A stretch of DNA of 64,000 nt from Seminavis robusta (Eukaryota > Bacillariophyta > Bacillariophyceae > Naviculales > Naviculaceae): the NCBI GenBank assembly GCA_903772945.1, contig CAICTM010000018.1, positions 1-64,000 on the forward strand. Reading direction: 5' to 3'. Of the stretch, positions 21,111 through 32,913 are shown one piece after another. Below the pieces are notes generated by a model, which worked only from the letters and a program-made list of their open reading frames with translations, ran no database searches and was not told the DNA's origin. Made by a program: the position numbers and the translations under genes. Each line of letters opens with the position of its first letter. Positions within the stretch are counted from its first letter, which is position 1.

Positions 21111-23987
21111 GGCACTCACCCAAACTGAGGGTGGCGTCACTGACAACAGCAAGAGTGCGAGGAGTGCTACTGCAGCCTCTGCTGGGGAGTTTTCAGTTGC
21201 GGAAAAGGCTAGTGCTCACAGTGTCCACGACGACGATGGCAACACAAAGAGCCCCACAGCAGCCTTTCAAGTAGATGTGTCTCGGGGCGGAAAGTCTGGA
21301 AGCGAGAAGCAGCGTGCCAAGTTTCAAGGACCATCGAAACATGTTATGGGTACTGGTCCTGCTGCCAGTGACACTGCTGGAGCCTTGAAAGGCGATGTGC
21401 TCCCTGCCGCAAAGGCAAGAACCACAAAGAAGCTGCATGCCAGTCAAAAACAAGCAGGAGATTCTTCGGATGAGGAAGGGTTCATTCCTGATGCTGTCCA
21501 TACGACATCAATACAAAGAAAGGAAGCACGCAACAAAGCAAAGCAACCAACATTGGCTCCACAGAAAACAACTGCTCCAGCCGGCATTGATGACAACATG
21601 GATGTTGACGATGAGATGCCACTGAAGGCGTCCACGGATGTCACTGAAAAGAAATGCGCTGAGTCTCGCGATCATATTCATGTCGATGACGAGGAGAGCC
21701 TCCAATCTGCGAAGGCTTCACTCGAGGCCGCTCCTAAACCCACCAAAGAGAGACCAGCCTCGCCCATTGTGCGTTCACATGGATGTGGACAAGGAGGACA
21801 TGCTCGTATCCGAGAAGACTTCGCCTGATTCTGCCACAAAAGTCAACACAGAGGAACGCCTGCACATGCCAATGGAAGTTGACGATGGTGAAGACTACGA
21901 GGACAAAGCTCTGTCCTCCAGAGGAGAGACTGGGGATCCCTCTGCCTCCGATGATTTAGGGGGCAGCCACGCTTTGAAGCCTGCTACTGCCACGAAAGGG
22001 TCAACTACGAGTGTTGACGACAATGATGAAACTCTGGGAAAAGAAACTTCTGGGAAGCAACCACCCTTGGCTCGGGAGCAAACAACAACTTCAGTGGAGG
22101 TTGACGGCAGTGATGAGGATGAGACGCCTGGGACGGCTACCCCAAAAGTCACTAAAGAGAGACCAGCCTCATTCGGCTTTTCCATGGATGTTGACGATGG
22201 CGAAGACAAAGAGGACAAAGCTCTGTCCTCCCGAGGAGAGACTGGGGATGCCTCCGGACGAGCCCCTCGGTCATCTGTATTGGATGATTTTATCACTGGG
22301 AAAGGTGGTTCAGGGAGTTTGGCCGGCGGAAGCAAAGCTTCTGAAGCGGCTACTAGTACTGTTGGTATCACTGCAAAGGGAGGTTCAGGCAGTTTGGTCA
22401 CAAGTGGTGATGAGGAGGAGGAGGCAAAGGCTTCTTTCGAAGACGACACCCGACAGCCTGCCTCTCGACTTGCTACATGGAAAGATCTGGGAGGCCCCCC
22501 CAGCAAAGTCTCCGAAACTGGCGGGGTGCCTGGGAGTTTGGCCACAAGCGGTGCATTAGGGGAAGAGGCCTCTTCTGAAGACGAGGCCGAGGCTTCCAAA
22601 AAGCCACCCTCGAGATCTCTACCTTCTGCTGAAGCCTCCAAATTTGCTTCTGGTACTGCCACTCTCACCATTCCTGAAGGTGTCACGGTTCGAAAGCAGC
22701 AGAAGAACAGCAAAGCCTCTGATGCTGCTACTGCCACCGAAGCATCAACAACAGGCGATGACGAAGAAGAGGAAGCAAAGGCTTCCGAAGATGAGGCGGG
22801 AAAGCCCGAGGCAGCGACAGCCAAGCCAAACTCACGACCTGAAAAGAGCAAGCCAAGGAAGAAGCACAAAAAGGGCAATGACCAGAAGAAGAGAGATAGA
22901 ACAAGGGAGGAAATCACACATGATGAAGATCGACAACGGAGAATTGGGCTACAAAACGAAAAGGAACGTCTCAAGAAGGAGCTTGGGAAGGTCTCTCTGG
23001 ATCAAGATCGCCGTAAGGAAATCATCACAAGAATTGCACAGATTGATAGCTTTCTAAATGAAAACCAGCAAAATCTATGGACCGATCCCAATCGGACAGA
23101 TCAAAACTCAGTCACGGGGATTCCATGGCCTGAGCCTCTTCAGGATTACCGAGAGCATGGCGGAAATCATACTTTCATGGACTTGCATCATGCTGCCCAT
23201 CTAACAGGTGGGAAAGCCTGGCGAATAAATGGTAAGTGAAGCAACCTCACTCAGCCGTCATGTGCTGGAACTTGGATAATCTCATGCTTTCTTCTCATTT
23301 TATGCAGGTGACAACTGCCTCCTTGAAGCAGGTTGCAATGCAATCGGTGTGCGTTCTGCCTTGACAGTCAGTGACATGTGCAAGGCGTTTGAAACAGAAA
23401 AAAAATGCAAGCCAAAGAATGGGGAGTGGAAGCAGCATGAACACTTGTTTGTGGTTGCAATGCAACAGAAGTTCAAAATATATAACGCGATCACCAGATC
23501 CAAGAAAAGGAAGGATAAGGATCGTTTTCCTATGTTGAGATCTTTCTACCAGCTTTTCAATGAGAAGCAAGGCTGTTTTTTGGTGGTGGTGCGGATGAAG
23601 GTAAACTCTGACAGTGGATTCAACAATGTTGGACACTGTTTCATGTTTAATGCTGGGGCAGGCTACATTGCGGATGGCAACGAAGGAGTCCTGCCCATCA
23701 AACCTTTCAAGGAGGAGCAAAAGGAGAAGTTTGATTGTATTGCCCGAACTGAAGCTGAGGAGCAGCTACGCAAAACCCTCAGTGGTCGGGAACTGCAAGA
23801 TTTTGAGGACAAGCTGAGCAAGGAGCTAGACCAAAAGCTTGCGAAACAGTTCGGATGGAGCAAGCTGGAGACTGTCTACCAGGTTGTAGTGAAGAAAGAT
23901 GCAGTGGAACGTGGGCTGGTCCACCAACAAATCATGCCCAAAGACATGGGGGCACAAACTACTGAAAGCGGAGAGGGGAAGAAATAG

Positions 23988-24777
23988 GAATCCAGCTTCA
24001 AACGATAGGTAACGTAACAGTAGATTAGGTGTTCATTCTCCACCTTTGGATGCCTCGTAAAAATCAACATGTGAAGGCTTCCATGGGTTTTGCATGTGCA
24101 TGCGCAGCTAGCTAGAGGTTGGCAATAAGTCAACACAGGTAGTTACTAGGAAGCAAAAGAGCAGAGGCCAGGCAATGGACTAGTATTAGGATTGGATTGT
24201 TGCTGCCATCGTCAGCCTTCTGATCGAGCAGGAACGCTCTCCATAGAAACGGGGCATCGGCACTTTCTGTCCTTGCAATGCAACTCAAAGGAGACTTGTC
24301 ATTGTGGACCTGCTGCTGCAGCAGACACCTACTTGTGAGCGCAGATTCATCCATTGTTTCTTCCTTTGCGGAAACAGCGTGGTATCTCCTGCCACACAAA
24401 AAAATCTTGACCACTAGCCAGCCTGTCGTCGCTGTAGTTGCTGTCGAATTGGATATGGCATGATCTGGCAATTCGAAACCCAAAAGGGGAAAGGGGGCAA
24501 GGCCAATATTGAGGACGATGCGACCAGGTCTGTCGGCACAACAATACTGGTTCGGGTACCTAGCTAGCTAGGTATGAGACAGATTTCGAACCTACCACGA
24601 GGTGATGAAAGCTGTTCACAGAGCAGAGAGTTGCCATGTTGGCGATGAAATCCAAGGGGACGAGCAGTCAATGAACGTTGCACACCACAAACCAATACTT
24701 CAAAGGTGTTGTGAAGCTACAAAGTGCTACGAAAGTAGGGTAACGGAGACGCAGGAACCAAGATTCCATTGTAGATT
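23988..24777. other. Intergenic, no gene seen
   Basis: No coding sequence is supported. The palindrome CTAGCTAG occurs twice, near 24110 and 24558. Confidence 0.4.
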
Positions 24778-25692
24778 GTGGACGAACATGGAGCTACCGC
24801 TAGTAGATTATCTATCTTGACACCAGTGCGTCGACAGAAGCAACAGGAGAAGGCTGGATTGTTCTTCAAAGGATCTAACCCAAAGATAACGGATCACTTT
24901 GGATGTTCGTCTCAACCTAAGTGGCTTCCTGCAGCTTTGATGGCAGAAGATCTATTTGGTCAAATAGTGGCAGCCATCCTTTTGAAGATACTGGATGATG
25001 AGATTGAATTCAATTCAGCGATCTTTCAGAGTGATGTACCCGACCATGGAAGGCTTCTTCTCATTCCTGAAGAACGGATTATCCAGTGAGGAAGAATACC
25101 GTTCTCTTGCTCTGGACGTTGCTGAGCTCCTATGGGATGGATTGGTGGATTTTCGAGATGAAGAGCGGTGCCACTGAAGGACCAGATCTGTGCTCTCTAT
25201 CTCCCTTGTGCTTCGCAGACACACTTGGTTGAAAACGTATCCAAGACGGTACACTGACTGAGATGAAGAACGTACAGATTGGCAACTTGGGTGAAGAAGC
25301 TTATTATTTGGCACTTGGACAAATCAAAAGCTCCATGCGAGGAGAGGACAGGACCACTATCGAACACACCGAGTACAGCCCCCCTTCAAGATGGAGCATT
25401 GCCATCCATGCACACCAACCGGCGGACCAATCAGATACAAGCTGCAGCTGTGGCAGGAAAGATAACTCTCAGCTTGGTCACTAGCAACCACAATATCCCT
25501 CATTTGCGAACAGAACTGTTGGCACGTGACTACCCTGAAGCAGAGCTCTCTGGAAAGAAGATCACGGCACTCGAGACAATGTTGAAGGAACATGAGAGCC
25601 AGCGTCTTGGTGGTCAAGGTGACAATAGTGTGGAAAATATCCAGGCACTTGAACCACAGTCAATAGCTCCTTTCATTCTAGAAGGAAACTAG
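24778..25692 (+). pseudogene. Decayed coding region with PIP-like and SAP-like stretches
   Basis: Three short frames look like pieces of one former gene. The first contains FKGSNPKITDHFGCSS, similar to a PCNA-interacting motif. The second, in another frame near 25035-25177, reads MEGFFSFLKNGLSSEEEYRS. The third (25279-25692) includes LRTELLARDYPEAELSGKK, which fits the start of a SAP-type helix pair for DNA binding. Frame changes separate the pieces without good introns between them. A nuclear protein or a transposon-borne gene is possible. I do not recognise the family. Confidence 0.3.
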
Positions 25693-25745
25693 ACGACCAG
25701 CCATGAGCATACGACGGTGACAGCAATAATTCAACAAGGTGAAAC

Positions 25746-25991
25746 TTACGAGAGCAAAATAAAATGACATAGCCTCCCTCCGGCGGAGCCCGAAGGCGGC
25801 GACATTTTGGTTGGTTGGTTGGTGGTGACGGTTGGTAGATGATGTTTCTTTGCGGGAGGGCGCTCTAATTCAACCTTCATAGCATTAGCAGCAGCCACAC
25901 TGCGCTTTGATGATTCTGATTTCTTGGTAGGAATATGGGTGACACCAAACCCAAAGACTCGGCCCTCACGGCTTTTGGAGTACTTCACCAT
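25746..25991 (-). CDS. Possible small basic protein
   Basis: An 81-residue frame starts with MVKYSKSREGRVFGFGVTH and is rich in Lys, Ser and Pro. There is no recognised domain, and no neighbouring exon was found. The coding character is modest, so it may be chance or the first exon of a decayed gene. Confidence 0.25.
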   Translation of the reverse strand: MVKYSKSREGRVFGFGVTHIPTKKSESSKRSVAAANAMKVELERPPAKKHHLPTVTTNQPTKMSPPSGSAGGRLCHFILLS

Positions 25992-27329
25992 AATGCTAGC
26001 TGTATGTTGTTGCCAAGAGCCTTGCCCCTACCGAAGTAGGCACTGACTTCAAGGCAAAACAAATAGCGCAGCAATCAAGGGAGTAGTCAAAAACAGGAGC
26101 AGCTGGCGACAAAAGATCAGTAGAAGGATGCGCGATGGTGGAGTCAGTAGAAGGATGGGGTAGAACGATGGGCGTCGGTAGTTTCGAAAGGACGACAGTT
26201 GTTGCTCTGAGTAGGAACCATCTAAGGACGGCTTCTCTCGAAACCACCCAAAGCTAACACTGTTGACTGTCGTGGTGCTGGGCACTCTAATATAGAAACG
26301 GTGTGTTGCATCTATCTTCTTGTTGTGGTAAAGGACTTGTTGGGAGGTGATGTTGAATGAATGCTTGGCTGTCCAGTGAGTTTTTTCGAGTTGTGACTCA
26401 AAATAGAAGCAGTCACGAGTTTCGAAACCGACCTCATTTTTTCCTGTGGGCCATGGAGTGGAGTGACAGTCATCTTCTCCATTGTTCGATTTGCCAAGGC
26501 CGTTTCTTCGAATGCCTCGAACCATTTTAACCTTTTGGAACTATTAGTATCATACATCAAAACAACATCAAAGGATCAAGTGAAACCCCACTGGAAACGG
26601 AATGGGGCCAAACCATTCACAATTTCAAACAACATCAAATGCTATTAGTGAACCCGAAGTCGAGGAGGCCCACAATGTTTTGAAATCATGGAAACTGCCA
26701 TCCGCAACATCAAAACATCAAAACATCAAAAAGATTCAAATAGCTTTTCTAGCTAGTGGACGTACCGTAGCGGTACCGGTAGGTAGGTACATGTAGCACG
26801 GGGAAACAAGCATACCGTAGAAACGGATTGGATGCCAAACCGTTTTGCAAATCAAAAATCAAAAAGATCAGTGTATTGTCGTAGGCCACAGTGTAATTCA
26901 ATTCAAGTTTGAAGTTTGAAGTTTGAAATATTTCATGTCAAAGCTCCGCCTCTCCTTTTGCGATGACCATCTAAGCTCATAAATCAGGCAATGACGGAAT
27001 TGAGAGTCCCACGTTCACGTGCCTCGAGATGTTCTTCTGTGATGAACCCTCGCGCGGACCGCTGTGTGGTTGAACGGAACCAGAGCCAAACCCGACAATG
27101 GTACTATTGAAGTGCTTCAGTCCGTCCCGTAATAGTGTAAGTCAATGTGTTCCTGTCTTTTGTGCCATTGCTTCACGGTCATCGACCGTTGCCGTCTCAT
27201 CCCTTAGTTCCCAACATAGGTCTTGACAATGGTGGTGCCCGTTCGTGGGTCACTCAGTCCATATCGCTGGGGAGGCGCCGTGCTACAAGTCTATGCTGTC
27301 CTTTGCTCCGAGTGCCTGGTATTGGCCAT
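25992..27329. other. Intergenic, no gene seen
   Basis: Only short frames without coding character occur, including a 158-residue minus-strand frame at 26049-26525 that is not convincing. TACCGGTA is at 26774-26781 within a GGTACC-like cluster. Confidence 0.4.
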
Positions 27330-28050
27330 TCATGAGTTTCCGCTACCACTCCTTTCATCAACCACACAAACTACTAGTACTCTCAACCAACCCGTTCCGA
27401 ATATCCTGCTCGGGCATCCTTGCATTCCTCTATCTCGGGCTCCCCTCTCAATTTGTCCGTGTTCCAACCTTGGGAAGACGCCAGTTGCTCCTCTGATTGA
27501 CGCCCAGCTGAAGTCTTCTCTTCCCATGATTGCATGTCAGCTCGCATCTTTTCAGACTTGATCGAAGTTTTCCCATCTCAGCCGACGATGCCCCGCTAAA
27601 GCCCGGCCTTACTCATTACCAGCTACCAACGATCGAACTGCGAACTTCTCGTCTCCGTGGTGTGCTACAACAAGAAGCCTTTCCATCTCGGCCTTGCAAA
27701 TCCCACCCATGCCGCCCAATTGACACATTGCCGCTTCAAGCTTGTGTTTTTCCCTGTCAAACGACCGAGCCTCCAATTGCAAGCACCTCAATCTACATCC
27801 ATCTGCCTCATCTATCTAATGTGGCATCCAACTTTTATCCTACGTGTACTCTTGCTGTTTGTGGGCGTCTCGCCTCGCTGGCCGGACTCGCTGCAGGAGC
27901 AACTTCAAATCATCTTCCTACCATACGACATTCCCGTTTGTTCGAGATTATTACTTGGCACCGCTGCACTACAGCTTTGACTCCGTCCTGCATTAACAAT
28001 CCTTGCCACGACGCCATCCTTGACTCTTCCCATGCTGATTGGACTCCCCT
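27330..28050. repeat. Diverged repeat unit A
   Basis: Unit A shares an ordered series of blocks with units B and C: a block like CGAACTTCTCG..., then TTTCCATCTCGGCCTTGCAA, then GCCGCTTCAAGCTT, CGAGCCTCCAATTGCAAGC, and ATGTGGCATCCAACTTTTAT. The end (CACGACGCCATCCTTGACTC) is shared with B. Reading frames are not conserved among copies on either strand, so the units look non-coding or decayed. Confidence 0.6.
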
Positions 28051-28164
28051 GGACTACCTCGGATCATACTGCTTCCTTTTGACGACTCTACAAGTCTTCT
28101 TCAAATCATCATGTTGCTACTGGAAGATCTCCCAGTTGACAAGTCTTTTGCTCTTCACATGCAT

Positions 28165-28745
28165 TTGAGTTCCCGCTACCATACGAATTTGTCTCTTGCA
28201 ACGCTTGTGCCGGACAGCTCCAATCATTGATCAAAGCTTCCCCGTCGTAGTTGAGGACGCGGCACTCAAGCTTCTGCCATCTCAAGCTTCTGACATTTTC
28301 AATCCACCAACAGTTGAACTACGAACTTGTCTGCGTGCTGTGCCACAAGAAAACTTTGCATCTCCGCCTTGCAACTTCTACCCATGCCGCTTCAAGCTTA
28401 CACCTTTCCCTGCCAGCCAAACAACCAAGCCTCAAGTTGCAAGCTTCCTACAATCTACTCCGTCTCATCTGATGTCGCGTCCAACTTCTATTCTCCTATT
28501 GCCATCTGTGGCGGTCTTTGGCAGCTTCGACACACTGCAGGAGCAACTTCGCTGCCATCCTTCAACCATTCGCAATTCCCTCTTGTTCCAGATTATCACT
28601 TGGTGCCGCTGCACTAAGACTTTGACTTGGTCCCGCTACGACGCCATCCTTGACTCTTCCCGTGCTGCTTGGATACCCAGGAGCAACCACCTTTGCCCTT
28701 CGATGCTACCGTATGCTTCAATGTGACCCCGGCACTGTGTAAACT
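28165..28745. repeat. Diverged repeat unit B
   Basis: Unit B has the same block order as unit A, with TTTGCATCTCCGCCTTGCAA, GCCGCTTCAAGCTTACACC, GCAGGAGCAACTTC and CTACGACGCCATCCTTGACT. Its opening (GTGCCGGACAGCTCC) is shared with unit C. It lies directly downstream of A in the same orientation. Confidence 0.6.
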
Positions 28746-29046
28746 TTTTTCAGCAGTGTCAACCTTTCTCAAGCTCCGTCTAGTATCCCAAGTTCTTTTC
28801 ATTCAGTCCGCCATAAACGCTGAGAACGCATCGTGTCTACTTCGAGTTGGATTGTGCCAAGAAAATCGAATGCGTACCCACTACCCACTACACTGACAGA
28901 ACTACGCAACGGATTGGAAATTTAGGTGGCAGCTACAGCTGATGTGGTTTCACATCGGGCAAAGGTTCTATCAAGACTGTACACGCAGTACTTTGTCCCT
29001 TCTCTTCATGTACAGTATCATTTCAACCTACCTGGAGCCCTGACGT

Positions 29047-29078
29047 CGCTTCCTAGCTACCCATCCTGGTAGTCTGTG
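29047..29078. repeat. 32-bp direct repeat, copy 1
   Basis: The 32 bases from 29047 are repeated exactly at 29176-29207. The core is CTAGCTACCCATCCTGGTAG. The 129-bp spacing suggests a local duplication. Confidence 0.65.
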
Positions 29079-29175
29079 CGGTTCTCTGTGACCTCGTCTC
29101 ATTTCGGAAAAAGGCAAGATTCGCGATGCGATTGAAGTCCTGTCCATGCAACGTCGCTTTCACCTTTACCTTTGC

Positions 29176-29207
29176 CGCTTCCTAGCTACCCATCCTGGTA
29201 GTCTGTG
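29176..29207. repeat. 32-bp direct repeat, copy 2
   Basis: This is an exact second copy of 29047-29078, lying just before repeat unit C. Confidence 0.65.
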
Positions 29208-29319
29208 TGATTGTATGTGCGGTGCTTGCCATGATTCTCTGTCGGAGTCAGCCCATGGTCCTTCTACGCGACAGCCATATCAGTATGGAGTCATGCAACA
29301 ACTTTGGCCGCATGAATTG

Positions 29320-29990
29320 AATGCCCGCTACCATTCCTCTGACCTACAACTACTCTCAATGAACCAAGTCGATGCGCAATGATCTCCAGCGCAGTGACTA
29401 TCCTTCTCAGGCATCCTTGCATTCCTCAATCTCTCCCTGGCTCTCCATTCTCTGTATTCCTCTGCTTGACCAGCTGAAGTTATCTCTGCCAATGCCTGTG
29501 CCGGACAGCTCCGATCACTTCAGCCTTGACTAAAAGCTTCCCCGCCACGGTTGACGACACTGCACTAAAGTCTCAACGCTATTCATTGTTGGCTACCAAC
29601 GCTTGAACTACGAACTTTTCAGTGCAATGCTACAACAAGATACCTTTGCATCTCAGCCTTGCAAGTTCTGCGCACCCAACGGATACATGACCGCTTCAAA
29701 CTTATGCCTTTACCTGCCAAACGACCCAGCCTCGAATTGCAAGCTTCCTGAATCGAATCTACTTCCATCTGCCTCAATTAATGTGGCATCCAACTTGTAT
29801 CCTCCTCCTCTTGCTTTTAGTGGGCGTCTCTCCTGGCTGCTCCGGCTCACAGTTTCCCTCAAGTCTTCCCTTTGTCAGGTGGCAGCATTGATTCGAAACC
29901 TATGCCCTTCCTTTCTACCTTATGTAACCCACGCACTGTGTACCCTGAACTTTGCTCATCATCCGAGTCAGCGCTTTGCCGACGTCTCAT
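29320..29990. repeat. Diverged repeat unit C
   Basis: Unit C carries GGCATCCTTGCATTCCTC and CCAGCTGAAGT, shared with the 5' part of unit A, then GTGCCGGACAGCTCC shared with B, then TTTGCATCTCAGCCTTGCAA, ACCGCTTCAAAC and AATGTGGCATCCAACTTGTA. The orientation matches A and B. Sequence between B and C is unrelated apart from the 32-bp pair. Confidence 0.6.
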
Positions 29991-30399
29991 GACGCAGCCT
30001 CGCACAATTTTCGTCTGGCATTCCAAGTCCCTCTCATTTGGTCTGCCATCAAAGCTGAGCAAGCATCATTTCCAGGTTGAGCGGTACATCAGAGAGGATT
30101 GATTCAAGCCAATGGAATGGATACCCAACCCGACACAACACTTACTGACGGCTCATCAGAAACCACGCAAAGGATGGGCACTCTAGTAGGTGGCGCCTCG
30201 AGTTCTTCACATTGGGCAAGATACTATCAAGACTGTACGCGTATTTTTACCTCCTTTTCACGCACTGTACCAGTCGTTTCAACCTACCCAGAGCCCTGAC
30301 TGTCACCAACCTTAGCTTACGAAAGCTCGATACTCGATTTGCATTCAACGTGATTGCTTGTCTCCTTTTGCTCGATGGTTCTGGTGAACTCTTGGAGAT

Positions 30400-32300
30400 T
30401 CCATTCAGCTTCCCCCGATCAATTCAATCCTGTCTCTAACGAAGCCTCCCATGCAAGCGTCCCGAAACTACCTTCGACACATTCAAACCCCAGCACTTCC
30501 TCAGAACCTGACGCGTTGGTTGATTGATTGTCGGCACTGCATTGCAACAGTGGCGTTTCATCCATCCATGCCATATTTGCACCATTGGTTTGACTCGACT
30601 CCATGACTGGCTGATTGTTAACGTGCATGCATTGTGGATTGTCTGTTGCGGCCTCAAGATTGACAGTCTCTATGTCCTTGGTTGCACTTCCTTCTTCCTT
30701 CTGATTCTCTTTCCCAGCCAATCTGTTGGCTCGCCTACTCGAATTCAAAACAACTCTGTGTGAACGGACCACACTATGCCATGGGATCTCTGTACTGGTA
30801 TCTCTTCTTTCATCCTTTCCTTCCATGAGCCCGTCGCAGATAGCCTCCTTTCTGACACCGTCGGAACTACTCTCAGTCGCCCTACCTGTACTGAAGAAAG
30901 CCACATTTGCAGCCGTTTGCGTGTGTTTGGGATGAGTTGGAGTCAAGTCTCTCAAGATTCGCCCGGAACAGATCTACCGCCTCCCTGCTTTCCCCCCTCA
31001 AGCCTCTCAGACTGACGTTCCAGGCAAACACCAACTACACCGAAGTTCCCAACTCAACCATCGCACTCAGCCAATCCCTCATGGCACCCTTATAGAAAGT
31101 CACGCAGGCTTTCCAGTTTGCTTCTCTCCCACCAAACAAAAGCGTTCCCACCCCAGTCCCTTTCTCACCACTCAAGAGTGGTATTTCGTTATTGGCAGTC
31201 GACCAGAGCCATCTTCCATTCTCAGGAAGACACAACCATCTCTCCGATGCAATTCGATGTGACGATTGCAAGGTCTCTTTTGTGTCAATGCTCTTGCCTC
31301 AAATTGATTGCCTGTGGTTGCCCAAATAGCTTGATCAGTTCCAAGCAAGCCATGGTCTCGGCGCGTTTGATTGTTCCAGTCTCTTTTTGATGTCAATCAT
31401 CTCTGGATTTCCCCACTCCGAATGCTATTGCTGTCCAGATGCGCTCTGACCACCCCACTTCCGCTTGGAGAAAGACATGTCGGGACTTCCTCCTACTTGA
31501 TTCGCGTTCCTTGCATTCATCTTGACCTTGTCACCTGTTGGTTGCACCCAATGCTTCACGATTCTTGAGACGTCCATGTTTCCATCCTTGGCTGGGCGTC
31601 CATGGTAGACTTGAAGGTTCCCAACTTGCCAGCTGCAGCAGACAGTCCCGGCAGTGTACTCCTCCGTGCAAAACAACCATTTGCCAAGATTGGGACGATT
31701 GAATCACTAATTCTCCCGTGCAAGTATTCTTAGCATTCATTCCTCTTGACGGCTTCCCTACCCAGTCATAAAAACCTACGCTCCTACTGGTGCAAGTGCG
31801 CGATCAACTCGTCATCCTCTGTGACCTGGCTGTTCTGTTGAACCCATTCAACCTGGCTGTTCTGTTGAACCCATTCAACCCAGGCTTGAGTTTGGAATGA
31901 ATCAGTGCCTCGCCTTAAGAAGAGTGGTGCTCTTTGGTGGTGTGATTGTGATTGAGTCCACGTAACCTTTGTTTGGTTGTTGGCCTCTTGGAGTCAGGGT
32001 TGTGTGCCAGAACCTTCTGAACGGGAATCTCCGCATTGCATGTCCAGGTTGCGATGAGTTGTTTGCCCCAACTCTTCTTCTCGATCGTTTATTTCAGCTC
32101 TCCTGGGTCAAGACAGCTAGCTCCATGCTTGTGTCCATAATGCCCTTCTTCATCAAGAATGCGACTCGTGTGGACACTTCTTCCTGGTGAGCATGCCATC
32201 CACACAAGGCCACGAAACCAATCCTGACAGCTTCCATCGCCATCCTAAAAACTTGTGTCGATCTAAGAGCTGGTTCTGTTGCCATTCTCACCCACAACGA
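30400..32300 (-). other. Gene-poor stretch with coding-like remnants
   Basis: Several minus-strand frames look more like protein than chance, for example 30419-30955 (178 residues), 31035-31271, 31425-31676 and 32094-32297. They lie in one order on one strand but in different frames, and I recognise no domain. This could be a decayed mobile element or host gene. The whole 27.3-32.7 kb region is pyrimidine-rich on the plus strand. Confidence 0.3.
31825..31878. repeat. 27-bp tandem duplication
   Basis: A 27-bp unit beginning CCTGGCTGTTCTGTTGAACC is present twice without spacer (31825-31851 and 31852-31878) and identical. Confidence 0.75.
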
Positions 32301-32849
32301 TTCCCCTCACCTGCCCAACTGGTCCACCAATTTGGATTCGCCCTTCACCTTCCCGTGATGGGACCACTCCTGTTGTGTCTGCTCTCGCCGCTCCCTCGGA
32401 TGCAGGTGATCTCGCCGGACAGGCTGAAACTCTCACTTATGAACACTCCATCCGGCTGATGTTAGTACGCTTATCGTGGTCAGCTATCACGTTGCTGTGT
32501 GCTTTCTTGCTCCATTCCAACAAACCAGAGTTTTGCTGTCGCACTCTCTGACCTTGAATCCAGCTGTGCCATACTTGATCTTCACAAGCCAATGAGTCAG
32601 TAGGCCAGCGAGTCCGAGGTCAAGGATTTGACTATTAGTTCGTTGCTCCGATTCCCTGACAAGTTGGATTCGATTCAGCTTCGCAACTTAATCCAGAGAT
32701 GGAAATCCCACCATTCCGCTTGTACCAGCAATGTGCTCTTCATGATAGCCGCAGTTACCAATACCGGGGGTCCAGCTAGCTAGCAGAGTAACGCTACCAT
32801 CTCCATGCCATCGAACGCGGGGGCTTGATTTCCAAGAGCGAGTGGCGAT

Positions 32850-32878
32850 TCTGTCTCTCTCTCTCTCTCTCTCTCATA

Positions 32879-32910
<32 letters not shown>

Positions 32911-32913
32911 GAA
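32850..32913. repeat. CT and CA microsatellite
   Basis: Two CT runs flank a short CA run (CATACACACACACATC). Short frames through it are artefacts of the repeat. Confidence 0.9.

Larger units (their letters stand above)
15640..23987 (+). pseudogene. Long repeat-rich gene with C-terminal papain-like domain, interrupted
   Basis: The ATG at 15640 has a good context (GCAAAATGT). The coding sequence continues through Ser/Lys/Glu/Asp-rich disordered protein to a real intron at 23232-23307 (GTAAGT donor, TATGCAG acceptor) and a last exon at 23308-23987. That exon opens with GDNCLLEAGCNAIG and later has NVGHCFMFNAGAGYIADG. The Cys, His, Asp order fits a papain-like cysteine protease fold, such as OTU or C39-like (inference). 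The chain is not open in one frame: frame changes lie near 19.24, 21.06 and 21.78 kb, there is one stop near 19.78 kb, and a 2.9-kb insert splits the 5' part. The change at 21.06 kb coincides with a tandem octamer, GGAGTTGT twice. Repeats are many: a 37-40 residue unit, a 17-residue unit (TDEEKDFIAQ) twice, and a VDDGED/ALSSRGETGD block twice. It is a decayed gene, a null allele or an assembly problem. Its original role is unknown. Confidence 0.65.

Noticed and set aside
21895-22974. 359-residue minus-strand frame
   Set aside because: It is the antisense shadow of the Ser/Glu/Lys-rich sense frame; its Ser/Ala/Val-rich composition follows from that.
27530-28168. 212-residue plus-strand frame as a gene
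   Set aside because: The homologous repeat units B and C do not keep the frame, so it is not under coding constraint.
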